Shown: positions 1 through 8,700 of the stretch, one piece after another
Position numbering within the stretch: position 1 is the first letter of the stretch
Layout: every line of letters starts with the position of its first letter
Source: Actinomycetales bacterium
Lineage (GTDB): Bacteria > Actinomycetota > Actinomycetes > Actinomycetales > Dermatophilaceae
Assembly: GCA_016711095.1 (NCBI GenBank)
Contig: JADJTP010000002.1
Location: forward strand, 938,280 to 1,002,279
Direction of reading: 5' to 3'
Length of the DNA: 64,000 nucleotides
The notes under the pieces: model-generated
Database searches by the model: none
What the model saw: only the letters and a program-made list of their open reading frames with translations
What the model was told of the DNA's origin: nothing
Made by a program: the position numbers and the translations under genes

Positions 1-250
1 CGGGGGACGGCTGACCCTGCCCGGCCGATCCGATCACGTGGCTGTCACCCGTGAGGGCGTGCTCGACGAGGACCGCGTTGCTGGCGGTCGCGTCGAGAGT
101 GCCCCAGCTCTGGTAGGCCATCCGCACTTCGGGGAGCCGTCCGCCTCGTTCGAGATCCACCGCGCCGATGTCGATGAACCGTCTGCGCCCGGGGTTCTGA
201 CCTTCGAGCCATGCACCGGTCACGACCGGAAGATCGTCGTCACCGGACAC
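1..250 (-). CDS. metX: Homoserine O-acetyltransferase MetX, N-terminal part (cut by left edge)
   Basis: Transfers an acetyl group from acetyl-CoA to homoserine, the first committed step of methionine synthesis by the O-acetylhomoserine route. Only the first 83 codons lie in the window; the gene runs off the left edge. The translation contains RMAYQSWGTL and NAVLVEHALTGDSHV, the conserved entry into the MetX alpha/beta-hydrolase fold with the oxyanion-hole region. The start is a GTG at 248-250, because GAGGAG lies 8 nt upstream on the minus strand and no better start is in frame. A SAM-IV riboswitch lies directly upstream, so expression should fall when S-adenosylmethionine is abundant. The partner gene metY is 10.6 kb away on the same strand with its own riboswitch. 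The family is clear; the catalytic triad cannot be checked here. Confidence 0.88.
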   Translation of the reverse strand, partial: MSGDDDLPVVTGAWLEGQNPGRRRFIDIGAVDLERGGRLPEVRMAYQSWGTLDATASNAVLVEHALTGDSHVIGSAGQGQPSP

Positions 251-294
251 GGGAAGGACTCCTCACACTCGCGTTTGCCCGCGCGAACGCGCGG

Positions 295-378
295 GCCAGG
301 TCTTCACCCGGGGCACCCCATCACGAGGGAGGGTTGCCGGTCAGCGAGCCGGGGCTTGGCGCTGACACTCATGACCTG
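295..378 (-). promoter_or_regulatory. SAM-IV riboswitch upstream of metX
   Basis: On the minus strand this reads GGTCATGAGTGTCAGCG, then AAGCCCCGGCT, CCGGCAACCCTCC and GGGGTGCCCCGGGTGA, and ends AGACCTGGC. These are the conserved blocks of the actinobacterial SAM-IV aptamer. A second copy with nearly the same sequence precedes metY at 12302-12386. A perfect 8-bp GC hairpin (277-296) follows at once and overlaps the 3' end of the aptamer, between it and the GAGGAG ribosome site of metX. This suggests control of translation rather than a poly-U terminator. The aptamer call rests on sequence blocks; the expression-platform mechanism is inferred. Confidence 0.9.
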
Positions 379-421
379 ATCGGAGTGTACGGCGAGGCTC
401 GGGTCGGCGGGAACGGTCGGC

Positions 422-1501
422 TCATCCCGTGGACCGCATCGCGGCCTGCGGGCGTACCGCGAGCTCAACCATCCGCTCGAGCAGCAAGGCGAGGCGATAT
501 CCCGGCTCGACCGCGAGAGCGCGATCCAGAGCGAGCCTGGCCAACGTGCCGTCGCCCAGCCACCACACGTAGGAGGCGAGCAATGTGAGGGGTCCGGCGG
601 CGTACGACGGCGGCGTATGCCGCGCCAGCCAGCAGAGCCGTTCGACGAGCCGTGCGGCTCGCTCTGGATCTGGCGCCGGCGGAACACCGGCAGCTGAGCC
701 CTGCTCATCCAGCGGCCGCGGCGGGAAGTGGGCCATGCAGAGCGCCACGAGCTCCGCGTCGAAGACGTCGAGATCAAGGGTTCCCGGGCACAGCCAGGTC
801 GCGATCAGGTCGCGAACCTCCAGGTCACGCACGCCGTGGATCATCCGAGCGACCGCAGCGACCGACGGAGTTCGCCCACCGAACCACGCCTCGTCCCGCA
901 CGTCCAGAAAGGCACCCCAGCTTGCCATCGCGCCACGGCGGCTCGACCGGACCGGGCGCAGCGGCCCGCCCCGGGCCACCGCGGCGGCTACTCGGGTGGC
1001 CATCGGCCCGACCTCGGGGGCCAGCCGTTCGTCGAGCACCTGCCGGCTGGCTGCCGGGCGGCGTCCGACCGCCACGAAGTCGGCGACAGCGGGCACCTCG
1101 TCGTCATCGGGCAGAGCCACCCCGGTCCGACTGGCACTTCCCTCGGGGGCGCTCGGGAAACGGATCCGACCGTCGTGGATCGCCACCTGCTCGATCACCT
1201 CGATCCGTTGCCGGTGCAGGCGTCGCACGAGGGCATCGCGGGCCTCGTCACCGGCGCCGTCTTCAGGTTCGTAGACGGCGACGAATGCGCTGCGGCACTC
1301 CTCGCGGCGAAGGTGGCCAACAAGCAGGTCTGCCGCCGCCGCGCAGTCCCCGGCGCTGTGCGGCAGATCAAGGCGCTGCAGCATGCGCACCTGGCGCCGA
1401 CGCAGTCCGATGACGACGAGCGAGCGCTCGGGGTGATAGCCGAGTTGATAGGGAATGACCTTCACCAGGTCGATGGGGTCGCTGATCCGGATCGTGGTCA
1501 T
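422..1501 (-). CDS. DUF4192 domain-containing protein
   Basis: A 359-residue actinobacterial protein of unknown function. From the chosen ATG it opens with MTTIRISDPIDLVKVIPYQL and GYHPERSLVVIGLR, the hallmark of DUF4192. The family is typically 350-400 residues, so the length fits. The open frame extends 70 codons further upstream, but that part is arginine/proline-rich shadow sequence with no family match, so the internal ATG was taken. No signal peptide or membrane segment is visible. The C-terminal half is alpha-helical and rich in Leu/Ala/Arg (for example LARLALDRALAVEPGYRLALLLERM, repeat-like). The neighbours on the same strand are DUF1232 upstream and metX downstream; the metX riboswitch intervenes, so there is no operon with metX. 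Function is not known for the family. Confidence 0.85.
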   Translation of the reverse strand: MTTIRISDPIDLVKVIPYQLGYHPERSLVVIGLRRRQVRMLQRLDLPHSAGDCAAAADLLVGHLRREECRSAFVAVYEPEDGAGDEARDALVRRLHRQRIEVIEQVAIHDGRIRFPSAPEGSASRTGVALPDDDEVPAVADFVAVGRRPAASRQVLDERLAPEVGPMATRVAAAVARGGPLRPVRSSRRGAMASWGAFLDVRDEAWFGGRTPSVAAVARMIHGVRDLEVRDLIATWLCPGTLDLDVFDAELVALCMAHFPPRPLDEQGSAAGVPPAPDPERAARLVERLCWLARHTPPSYAAGPLTLLASYVWWLGDGTLARLALDRALAVEPGYRLALLLERMVELAVRPQAAMRSTG

Positions 1502-1590
1502 GGCCCGATCCTGTCCGCGAAGCAGCGGGTCACCGAGCGGCCGGCGTGGGCCTGTGGACGGTGTGACAGCTGCAGGCCCCTTGTGGACGG

Positions 1591-2034
1591 TCAGCGCACG
1601 ACGTACGACTGCACCGGCGGCGCACCGGCCCCGGCGGCATACCCGGTTGTCCCGTCCTGCCAGAACGAGCGCGGAGCGTCCTGCGGGGTGGCGCGCACCC
1701 CACGTTCCCATGTCAGGAACGACTCGGTGTCGTTGATGAGCGCCCCGGCGAGCCAGGTGACCAGCATCGCGTCGTCCGCGAGGCCAAAGACGGCGAAGAG
1801 CCCCTCGGGCACCACGTCGACCGGCGAGACGACATAGAGCAAGGCCCCGAGCATCGCGAGCAGTCGCCCCTTGGTCAGCGCCGGGTAGTCCCCGCGCAGC
1901 GCCGCACGGGCCATCCGGGGCACCGCGGCGAACCGCTCCCTCATCGACGGTCCCCCCGGTCGCGTCGCCGCCCGCAACGCCAGCCCGAGCGAACGCAAAA
2001 CCCCCATCCGAGCGCTTGTCCTGCGTGCAGCCAT
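1591..2034 (-). CDS. YkvA-type DUF1232 membrane-associated protein
   Basis: A 147-residue protein with the DUF1232 core GRLLAMLGALLYVVSPVDVVPE, then FGLADDAMLVTWLAGALI. The SP-(I/V)-D-(I/V)-(I/V)-P-(D/E) signature and the two flanking hydrophobic helices define the YkvA family, whose role is unknown. The start is placed at the ATG ending at 2034 because GGGAG lies 6 nt before it; two other ATGs (2040 and residue 12) are possible. The N-terminus is basic (RRTSARMGVLRSL), as expected for a peripheral or monotopic membrane protein. The C-terminal tail has no recognisable motif. It lies between an EcsC-like gene and DUF4192 on the same strand, with gaps of about 100 nt. Confidence 0.78.
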   Translation of the reverse strand: MAARRTSARMGVLRSLGLALRAATRPGGPSMRERFAAVPRMARAALRGDYPALTKGRLLAMLGALLYVVSPVDVVPEGLFAVFGLADDAMLVTWLAGALINDTESFLTWERGVRATPQDAPRSFWQDGTTGYAAGAGAPPVQSYVVR

Positions 2035-2151
2035 TCCCATCTCCCGTCGGCGACGTCCTGGCAGGCTCAACGGGCCTGCACGCCTCTCAACGCGCGAGGC
2101 ACCCTCGAGATTCCGCCCGGTTGACAACCTGATTGACGATCTGACGGTCGA

Positions 2152-2874
2152 CTACGCGGCCCGGTGAGGGAACTCGCTCTTGGCCTGGGCGGCAATCCGG
2201 CCGAGCAGATAGGCGTCGAATCCGGCGCCGGCCAGCCCACCGACCACCGGGACGGCTTTGCCGAACCGGCCGAGCGCCGAGCGACCGGTGCGCGCCAACA
2301 GCCGGAACCCGATCGCCTTGTTGAGCACCATGAGCGCCGGTCCAGGCAACCGTTGAGCGGCAAGGTTGGTCAGCCGCCCGCCGGGGGTGACCGCCATCCC
2401 CGTCACCGCCCCGGCCTTCTTGAGCAGATCCTCAGCGTCCGCTCCGACCAGGGTGAGCAACACCGCCGAGCGGATGTGCGGCTCGGCCACGTCATAGCCG
2501 CGCAGCTCGGCGATCGCGGCCACCATCCGGGTGGCGACGAGGTAGAAGTGGGCCACGTTGGCCGGCAGGGCGACCGGCAGCGTGACGAAGCCGCCGAGAC
2601 CGGTGACAAACCCGCCGACCGCCCCGTGGCGCACATGCTGGCGGATGACTGCCGTGACGGCGCCCTCCTCGGACCGGGCCCCGGCCCGTGCCTTGGCCGC
2701 CACCTCGTGCGACGAGGAGAACGGCCCCCGCCCGTCGATGCCGACGTCGAGCAACTTCTCGACGAGCTCGGTCACCGCACGGGTGAAGCCCCCGTCGTCC
2801 CGGCTGGCTGCTTGCTCGAGGGCGCTGCGCTTGCCCTCGGCCACCGCCGATTCCCTCTTGTCGAAGATCCCCAC
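2152..2874 (-). CDS. EcsC family protein
   Basis: A 240-residue protein of the EcsC family, named after a gene of the Bacillus ecs transporter operon; its biochemical role is not established. Visible features are a glycine-rich hydrophobic stretch (GGFVTGLGGFVTLPVALPAN) that could sit in the membrane, the helix MVAAIAELRGYDV typical of the family, and a second glycine-rich patch VGGLAGAGFDAYLLGRIA near the C-terminus. No signal peptide is seen. Length and architecture match actinobacterial EcsC proteins. The gene is divergent from the DNA polymerase-like gene at 3056, with about 180 nt between them. There is no transporter gene beside it, so the ecs context is absent. Confidence 0.8.
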   Translation of the reverse strand: MGIFDKRESAVAEGKRSALEQAASRDDGGFTRAVTELVEKLLDVGIDGRGPFSSSHEVAAKARAGARSEEGAVTAVIRQHVRHGAVGGFVTGLGGFVTLPVALPANVAHFYLVATRMVAAIAELRGYDVAEPHIRSAVLLTLVGADAEDLLKKAGAVTGMAVTPGGRLTNLAAQRLPGPALMVLNKAIGFRLLARTGRSALGRFGKAVPVVGGLAGAGFDAYLLGRIAAQAKSEFPHRAA

Positions 2875-3055
2875 GGTCTCGTCCTTCCAGCCTCGTCAGG
2901 CTCACGCCCACGGCACGTCCGCAACCATCCTTTCCGGGGCGCTCGCCTCATGCAACCCTGATGCCAACCCTGATGCCGCCGGGTATGCCGCGAGCGACAG
3001 TTGCGCCCACGGTGTGGCCGCCTCCCGCAGTGCCGCGGTGCGCTTGGATGAGCGG

Positions 3056-4789
3056 GTGAGGGAACCGCCGACGGCCAGCTCCCGAGCGTTCACCCCGCTC
3101 GTCGTTGTCGGCGACCGTGCGGCTTACCTGCATGCCGGTCTGTCCCGTGCCGGGCTCGCCCGCGACGTGCTGGCCGCCGCAGTGGAGATCGAGCGGCTCG
3201 AGCATCCCCGTTGGGCGGTCCCGTCCGCCGAGTCTGCGCTGACGGTGTTCGTGACCGCCGGCGTGCGGGTTGCTCGCGCGTGGGATCTGGCCGAGGTCCA
3301 TCGGCTGTTGGCCGGTGGGTGGGCGGCTGACCTCGGCAGAGTCCACGCGCACCTCGTCGGGCTGCCCATAGACCGGGTGCCGCAGCCGAGAGCAAGCGAC
3401 CTCTTCGACTTCGCCGCACCCTCCCCACCCGACGCTGATCCGAACGATCCGGTCGGCGCGGGCGGGTATGTGCGGGCCGATGCGCTCACCCCCGACTGGG
3501 CCGATCGCGATGAGCGGCTGCTCGCTCTCGCCCGGCTCGTCGGCGACCTCGCGGCACGTCAGTATGCCGCCCTCTCCGCTCTGCCCGTAGGCGGCCCACG
3601 GGCAGTCGCGACCGCCCACTCCGAGAGTGCCGCGGCCGTCCTGTGCCTCGAGTTGGCCCACCACGGGCTCCCGGTTGACCGGCGCCGAGCCGAGCACCTC
3701 ATCGGCGCTGCCGCCGGACCTCGACCAGCCTCAGAGCTCGACGCCGCACGGATCCGCCGCGAGCGCGACTCGCTGGTGCTGCGGCATACCCCCGACCGAA
3801 GCGCCGACCTGCGCAACCCGGCCCAGGTGAAGGCCCTGCTCGCGGGCTGCGGCGTCGAGGTCGAGACCACCCGCAAATGGGTGTTGGAGCCCTATCGCAC
3901 CACCCACCCGGTCGTGGGCGCCTTGCTCGACTGGCGCAAGGCCGAGCGGATCGCGACGACCTACGGTTATCGGTGGCTCGACGAGCACGTCGGTCCCGAT
4001 GACAGACTGCGGGGGGCCTGGACGGCCTGCGATGGCGGAGCCGGCCGGATGACGGCGCAGGCCGGGCTGCACAACCTGCCGGCCGAGTTGCGTCCGGCCG
4101 TGGCCGCCGCAGCCGGCCACGTCTTCGTCCGCGCCGACCTCGGCCAGATCGAGCCGCGGGTGCTCGCCGCGGTCTCGGGCGATCCAGCGTTCGCCGCGGC
4201 GACGCGCTCGGACGACCTCTACGCTCCGGTTGCGGCCAAACTCGGTGTCGAACGCCCGGTCGCCAAGGTGGCGGTTCTGGCTGCGATGTACGGCCAGCGA
4301 TCAGGTTCGGCTGGTGAAACTCTGCGCGACCTGCAGCGCGCCTATCCGGTCGCCATGCGCCTACTCGACGACGCGTATGCCGCCGGGCTGGCTCGTCGGC
4401 CGCTGCGCACCTTCGGGGGCCGTCTCATCCCCCTGGACCGAACCCTGACCGCTGACGAGCAGGCGGCGCCTCGCGAGTGGCTCGACGCGGCTCGAGGACG
4501 ATTCGCGCGCAACGCGATCATCCAGGGCGCTGCGGCCGAGTTGTTCAAGGCGTGGGCGCTCACCGTGCGTCATTTGCTCATCCCCCTCGACGGGCAGATC
4601 GTGCTCTGCCTGCACGACGAGTTGCTTGTCCACGTGCCCGCCAACGCTGCCAACACCGCGACCGATGTCCTTCACCGCGCTCTTGCCGACGCCGCTCGAC
4701 GATGGCTGGGTCCGACCCAACCGGGCCGCGAGGTGCGCTTCGTGGCCGACGTGTGCGTGGTGAACCGCTGGGATGAAGCGAAGGGCTGA
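3056..4789 (+). CDS. PolA-like DNA polymerase (bifunctional 3'-5' exonuclease/DNA polymerase family)
   Basis: A family-A polymerase without the 5' nuclease domain, 577 residues from the chosen start, the usual size for this actinobacterial stand-alone group. The N-terminal third is a degenerate exonuclease-like domain. The polymerase domain shows motif A as RADLGQIEPRVLA, motif B as RPVAKVAVLAAMYG (Lys and Tyr-Gly of the O-helix), and motif C as LHDELLVHVP. The start is uncertain: GTG at 3056, preceded by GGATGAG, was chosen; in-frame GTGs at 3014 and 3038 are alternatives. The longer open frame back to 2558 is antisense to the EcsC gene and was not used. The gene ends 3 nt before the convergent PAC2 stop. 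Its cellular role is unknown; repair is an inference from the family. Confidence 0.85.
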   Translation: MREPPTASSRAFTPLVVVGDRAAYLHAGLSRAGLARDVLAAAVEIERLEHPRWAVPSAESALTVFVTAGVRVARAWDLAEVHRLLAGGWAADLGRVHAHLVGLPIDRVPQPRASDLFDFAAPSPPDADPNDPVGAGGYVRADALTPDWADRDERLLALARLVGDLAARQYAALSALPVGGPRAVATAHSESAAAVLCLELAHHGLPVDRRRAEHLIGAAAGPRPASELDAARIRRERDSLVLRHTPDRSADLRNPAQVKALLAGCGVEVETTRKWVLEPYRTTHPVVGALLDWRKAERIATTYGYRWLDEHVGPDDRLRGAWTACDGGAGRMTAQAGLHNLPAELRPAVAAAAGHVFVRADLGQIEPRVLAAVSGDPAFAAATRSDDLYAPVAAKLGVERPVAKVAVLAAMYGQRSGSAGETLRDLQRAYPVAMRLLDDAYAAGLARRPLRTFGGRLIPLDRTLTADEQAAPREWLDAARGRFARNAIIQGAAAELFKAWALTVRHLLIPLDGQIVLCLHDELLVHVPANAANTATDVLHRALADAARRWLGPTQPGREVRFVADVCVVNRWDEAKG

Positions 4790-4792
4790 CGG

Positions 4793-5713
4793 TCAGCCGG
4801 GTTGGCCCTCGTCGCTCACTTCGCGCAGGAACGCCTCCACGTCGGCGGCGATCTCATCGGCGGACGGCAGCTCACCCATGCCGGACGCGAGCAGGCTGGG
4901 GCGCGTCCGCCCCTGCATGAAGGAGTCGTATTGCCGCTCCAGGGCCCCGACGAGGCCACGTACCTCGTCGTTGTCCTGCAGTTCGCCTGCCACCTGTTCA
5001 CGGATGCGCAGCGCCGCGGCTGCAAGGTCATCGCGGGCCAGGTCAAGGCCGGTCGCGCCGACCAGGGCATCGAAGGCGACCACCGCCGCGTCGGGGTATT
5101 CCGCCTGCGCGAGATAGTGCGGCACGTGCACGGCAAAGCCGAGGGCGTCTTTGCCCTGTTCGCCCAGGCGCAGCTCGAGCAGCCCGGTGAGGCTGCCGGG
5201 GACCGAGATGGTGCCGAAGACCGGCTCGACCTCTCCGATGAGACGGCTGGAGGTCGCGTGCGGGGTCGAGCCGAGCGGTCGCGTGTGCGGCACCGCCATG
5301 GGGATCCCGTGCACGCTCACCGTCAACTGCACATCGAGTGCGTCGACGAGTCCGAGGACTGCCGCGGTGGCGCGCTCCCACTGATAGTCCGGCTCCGGAC
5401 CGGCGAGCAGCAGGAAGGGGGTGCCCGCGCGGTCCACGACGCGGTGCAGCAGCAGCGAAGGATCCGCGTATGCCGTCCACCGGTCGCGGTCGAAGGTCAT
5501 CGTCGGACGGCGCCCCCGATAGTCGTAGAGCTGGTCGAGGTCGAAGGAGGCGACGACCCGCGACTCGTGCGAGTCCAGTAGGTGCTGGGTGAGCAGCCGT
5601 TGCGTCCCGCCGGCGTCGACGAAACCGCCGAGGGCCGCGACCAGCACCCCGGTGCGCGCGGCAGCGGGGTTGATGTCGTTCTCGAAGCGGTAAAGGGTGG
5701 TGGGGTCCTGCAC
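4793..5713 (-). CDS. PAC2 family protein
   Basis: A 306-residue PAC2-domain protein, related to archaeal and eukaryotic proteasome assembly chaperones. In actinobacteria it is often kept alongside proteasome or Pup genes, but none are in this window. Matching features are the opening NPAAARTGVLVAALGGFVDAG, followed by DLDQLYDYRGRRP and FLLLAGPEPDYQW, then VPGSLTGLLELRLGEQG and VPHYLAQAEYPDAA. The C-terminal 70 residues are charged and helical (LRIREQVAGELQDNDEVRGLV), a known extension in actinobacterial members. It lies immediately downstream of hrpA on the same strand (74 nt gap) and converges with the polymerase gene. Function by homology only. Confidence 0.86.
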   Translation of the reverse strand: MQDPTTLYRFENDINPAAARTGVLVAALGGFVDAGGTQRLLTQHLLDSHESRVVASFDLDQLYDYRGRRPTMTFDRDRWTAYADPSLLLHRVVDRAGTPFLLLAGPEPDYQWERATAAVLGLVDALDVQLTVSVHGIPMAVPHTRPLGSTPHATSSRLIGEVEPVFGTISVPGSLTGLLELRLGEQGKDALGFAVHVPHYLAQAEYPDAAVVAFDALVGATGLDLARDDLAAAALRIREQVAGELQDNDEVRGLVGALERQYDSFMQGRTRPSLLASGMGELPSADEIAADVEAFLREVSDEGQPG

Positions 5714-5787
5714 GGGTCAATCCTCCCAGTCGTTCCATGGCGACAACATGCCGGCGGGGCGGCGCATTCCGCCCGCGCTGATGACCG

Positions 5788-8700
5788 CTAGTCCGGCGCG
5801 ACGGCCGCGATCGCTTTCGCGATGCGCTGCACCGACACCGGGTATGCCGTGCCGAGAGTCTGCGCGAAGAGCGACACTCTCAGCTCCTCGATCATCCAGC
5901 CGATGTCGGTGACCTGGCTGGCACCACGCTGGGTCGGACGCAACCGGGCCAGCAGGGCGGCATACGCGGCTTCTGCGGTGAGCACGTCATGCAGGCGGCG
6001 GGCGTCACGGGGCAGGTCCAGGGGCGCCTTGTCCAGGCGGTGGAGCACCCCACGCAGATAGCGGGCAAGGTCCGGCAGCCGGCTCAGGCCGGTGTCGGCG
6101 ATGAAGCCCGGGCGGATCAGCTCAGCGAGCTGAGCCCGGACGTCGGTGACAAGCTCGCTCAGGGCGGGAGCGGACATCGCGTCCAGTTTCCGGACAATCT
6201 GCAGGTGCATGGCGAGGACCGGCTCGACGAGCCCGATCACCTGGATGACCCGCGCGCCGACATGCACGCGCACCGCCTCGAGAGCCCGCTCGAAGTCGGC
6301 CGCCGAGCGGGGGGTGCGGTGGACGTGCTCGGCGACGAGGGCATCGAGAGCGCACGCGAGCGCGTCCTGCAGCAGCGCGGGCACCGAGCCGTGCGGGTTG
6401 TGGCCCAGAGCGAGCTTCTGTTGGTTGGTCAACCTGCCGAGGACGTGCCTCCACGGCGGCACCGTATGCAGCAACAGCAGGCGGCGGACGCCGAGGCGGT
6501 GTTCGGCGTCCGCTTCGGCGAGGGAGGGAAGCACCCGCAATGCCACGCTGTCGCCCTCGTCCACGAGGGCCGGATAGCCGTGCATCTGCCGGCCGCCCAG
6601 GGGCGCGACAAACTCGGCTGGAACGTCACCGAAGTCCCACTGCCGCAGACCCGTCCGCGAGATCGCCGCGCCGGCCGCAGCCACCTGACGGCGCACCGCG
6701 GGGTCGGCCTGTTCCCGCAGCAGCTCAAGCGACTTGCCGACCGCGACCGCATGCCCCGGTCGGTCCTCGATCGAGAAGGTGACCAATAGGTGCTCCGCCA
6801 GCCGGTCGGCCTGCCAGTCCTCGGGACGGATGACCACTCCATGGGTGTCGCGAAGCACCCGCGCGAGGACGTCGACCAGCGCCCCGTCGGCCGGTCCGAG
6901 GCCGCGCTCGGCAAGCACCCGAACCGTGGCGGCGGCGTGTTCCGGCGCCGGCACGAGCAGCCGGCGAGTGGTCTTGGGCAGGGTGCGGATCAGCGCGGTC
7001 ACAAGCTCTTCGCGCAGACCGGGCACCTGCCAGTCGAAGCCCTGGCCGCCGAGCCGGCCAAGCACGTCGGTGCCGACATGGACGGTCACCCCATCGGCGG
7101 CGGCCCCGGGCTCGAACTGATAGGTCACCGGCAGGACGATGTCGCCCTGGGTCCATGTCGTCGGGAAGGCGTCGGCTGCGATCGGACCGGCGTCGTCACG
7201 CAGGAGCAGGTCCTCGGTGAAGGTCAGCAGCTCGGGTGACGTGCGCCGGGCCTGCTTCCACCAGGAGTCGAAGTGCCGGGCGGAGACCACCTCGGCCGGC
7301 ACGCGGGCGGCATAGAAGGCGTGCACCACGTCATCTCCCACGAGAATGTCTCGCCTGCGGGTGCGCGCCTCCAACTCCCCCAGTCGCTCGATCAGCCTCC
7401 GGTTGTCGTGGAAGAAGGTGTGCCGGGTGGACCAGTCGCCCTCGACGAGGGCGTGTCGGATGAACAGCTCGCGGGCCAGCTCGGGGTCGACGCGGCCCAG
7501 TCCCACCGTGCGTCCGAGGACGAGCGGAACCCCGTAGAGAGTGACCCGTTCGGTGGCTACCGCGGAGCCCTGACGCGAGGACCAGCGAGGCTCGGAGTAC
7601 TGCCGTTTCACCAGGTGCGCGCCCGCTTCCTCGGCCCACAGGGGGTCGATCCGCGCGAGGTCGCGGGCCCACAACCGGGTCGTCTCGACCAACTCGGCGG
7701 CCATGACGACCTCGGGCTGCGCGCGGAAGAGGCCCGACCCGGGCGAGATGCCGAAACGCGCACCCCGGGCCCCGAGATAGTCGCGCTTGACCTGGTCCCG
7801 GACCCCTACGTGGCTGAGCAGGCCCGTGAGCAACGACCGATGCACCGCCTCGGGGTCGAGCTGGCCGTGCCCGCCCTGCCGGCGTGGATCCAAACCCCCG
7901 CTCTTGCAGGCCTGTCGGAGCTGGCCGACGAGGTCTTGCCACTCCCGGATCCGCAGGTAGTGCAGGAACTCCGCTCTGCAGAGGCGCCGAAAAGCACTGC
8001 CGGACAACGCATTCTGCCGGTCCTGGAGATAGTTCCAGAGGTTGAGATAGGCGAGGAAATCCGACGTGTCCGAAGCGAACCGTTTGTGCGACAACGTCGC
8101 TGCGTCCTGCCTGCCCAGCGGCCGTTCGCGCGGATCCTGGATGGAGAGCGCTGCGACGATGATGAGCACCTCGCGCAGGCACCCTCGCCGGTCGGCCTCG
8201 ATGACCATCCGAGCCAACCGGGGATCGACCGGCAACAGCGCGATGGCCTTCCCGTATGCCGTGGTGCGGCCTTGATCGTCGAAGGCGCCCAGTTCCTCGA
8301 GCAGGCGCACACCGTCGGCGATGTTGCGGGAGTCGGGCGGATCGACGAACGGGAAGTCCGCCACGTCGCCGAGGCCGAGGGTGCTCATCTGCAGGATGAC
8401 CGAGGCGAGATTGGTGCGCAGGATTTCCGGGTCGGTGAAATCCGCGCGGGCCTCGAAGTCGTCCTCGGCATAGAGCCGGATGCACACTCCGTCGGCGAGC
8501 CGGCCGCAGCGCCCGGCCCGCTGCCGGGCGCTGGCCTTGGAGACCGGCTCGATCGGCAGACGCTGCACCTTCGTCCGTTGGCTGTAGCGAGAGATGCGAG
8601 CGGTGCCGGTGTCGACGACGTACCGGATGCCTGGCACGGTGAGCGAGGTCTCGGCGACGTTCGTGGCCAGCACGACCCGCCGCCCGGCATGGGGAGCAAA

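Noticed and set aside
652..1413. Plus-strand open frames opposite DUF4192
   Set aside because: Arg/Pro-rich translation with no signature; typical antisense shadows of a high-GC gene.
2558..3055. Long N-terminal extension of the PolA-like frame
   Set aside because: It lies antisense to the EcsC gene, has shadow composition and no family match; the polymerase starts near 3056.
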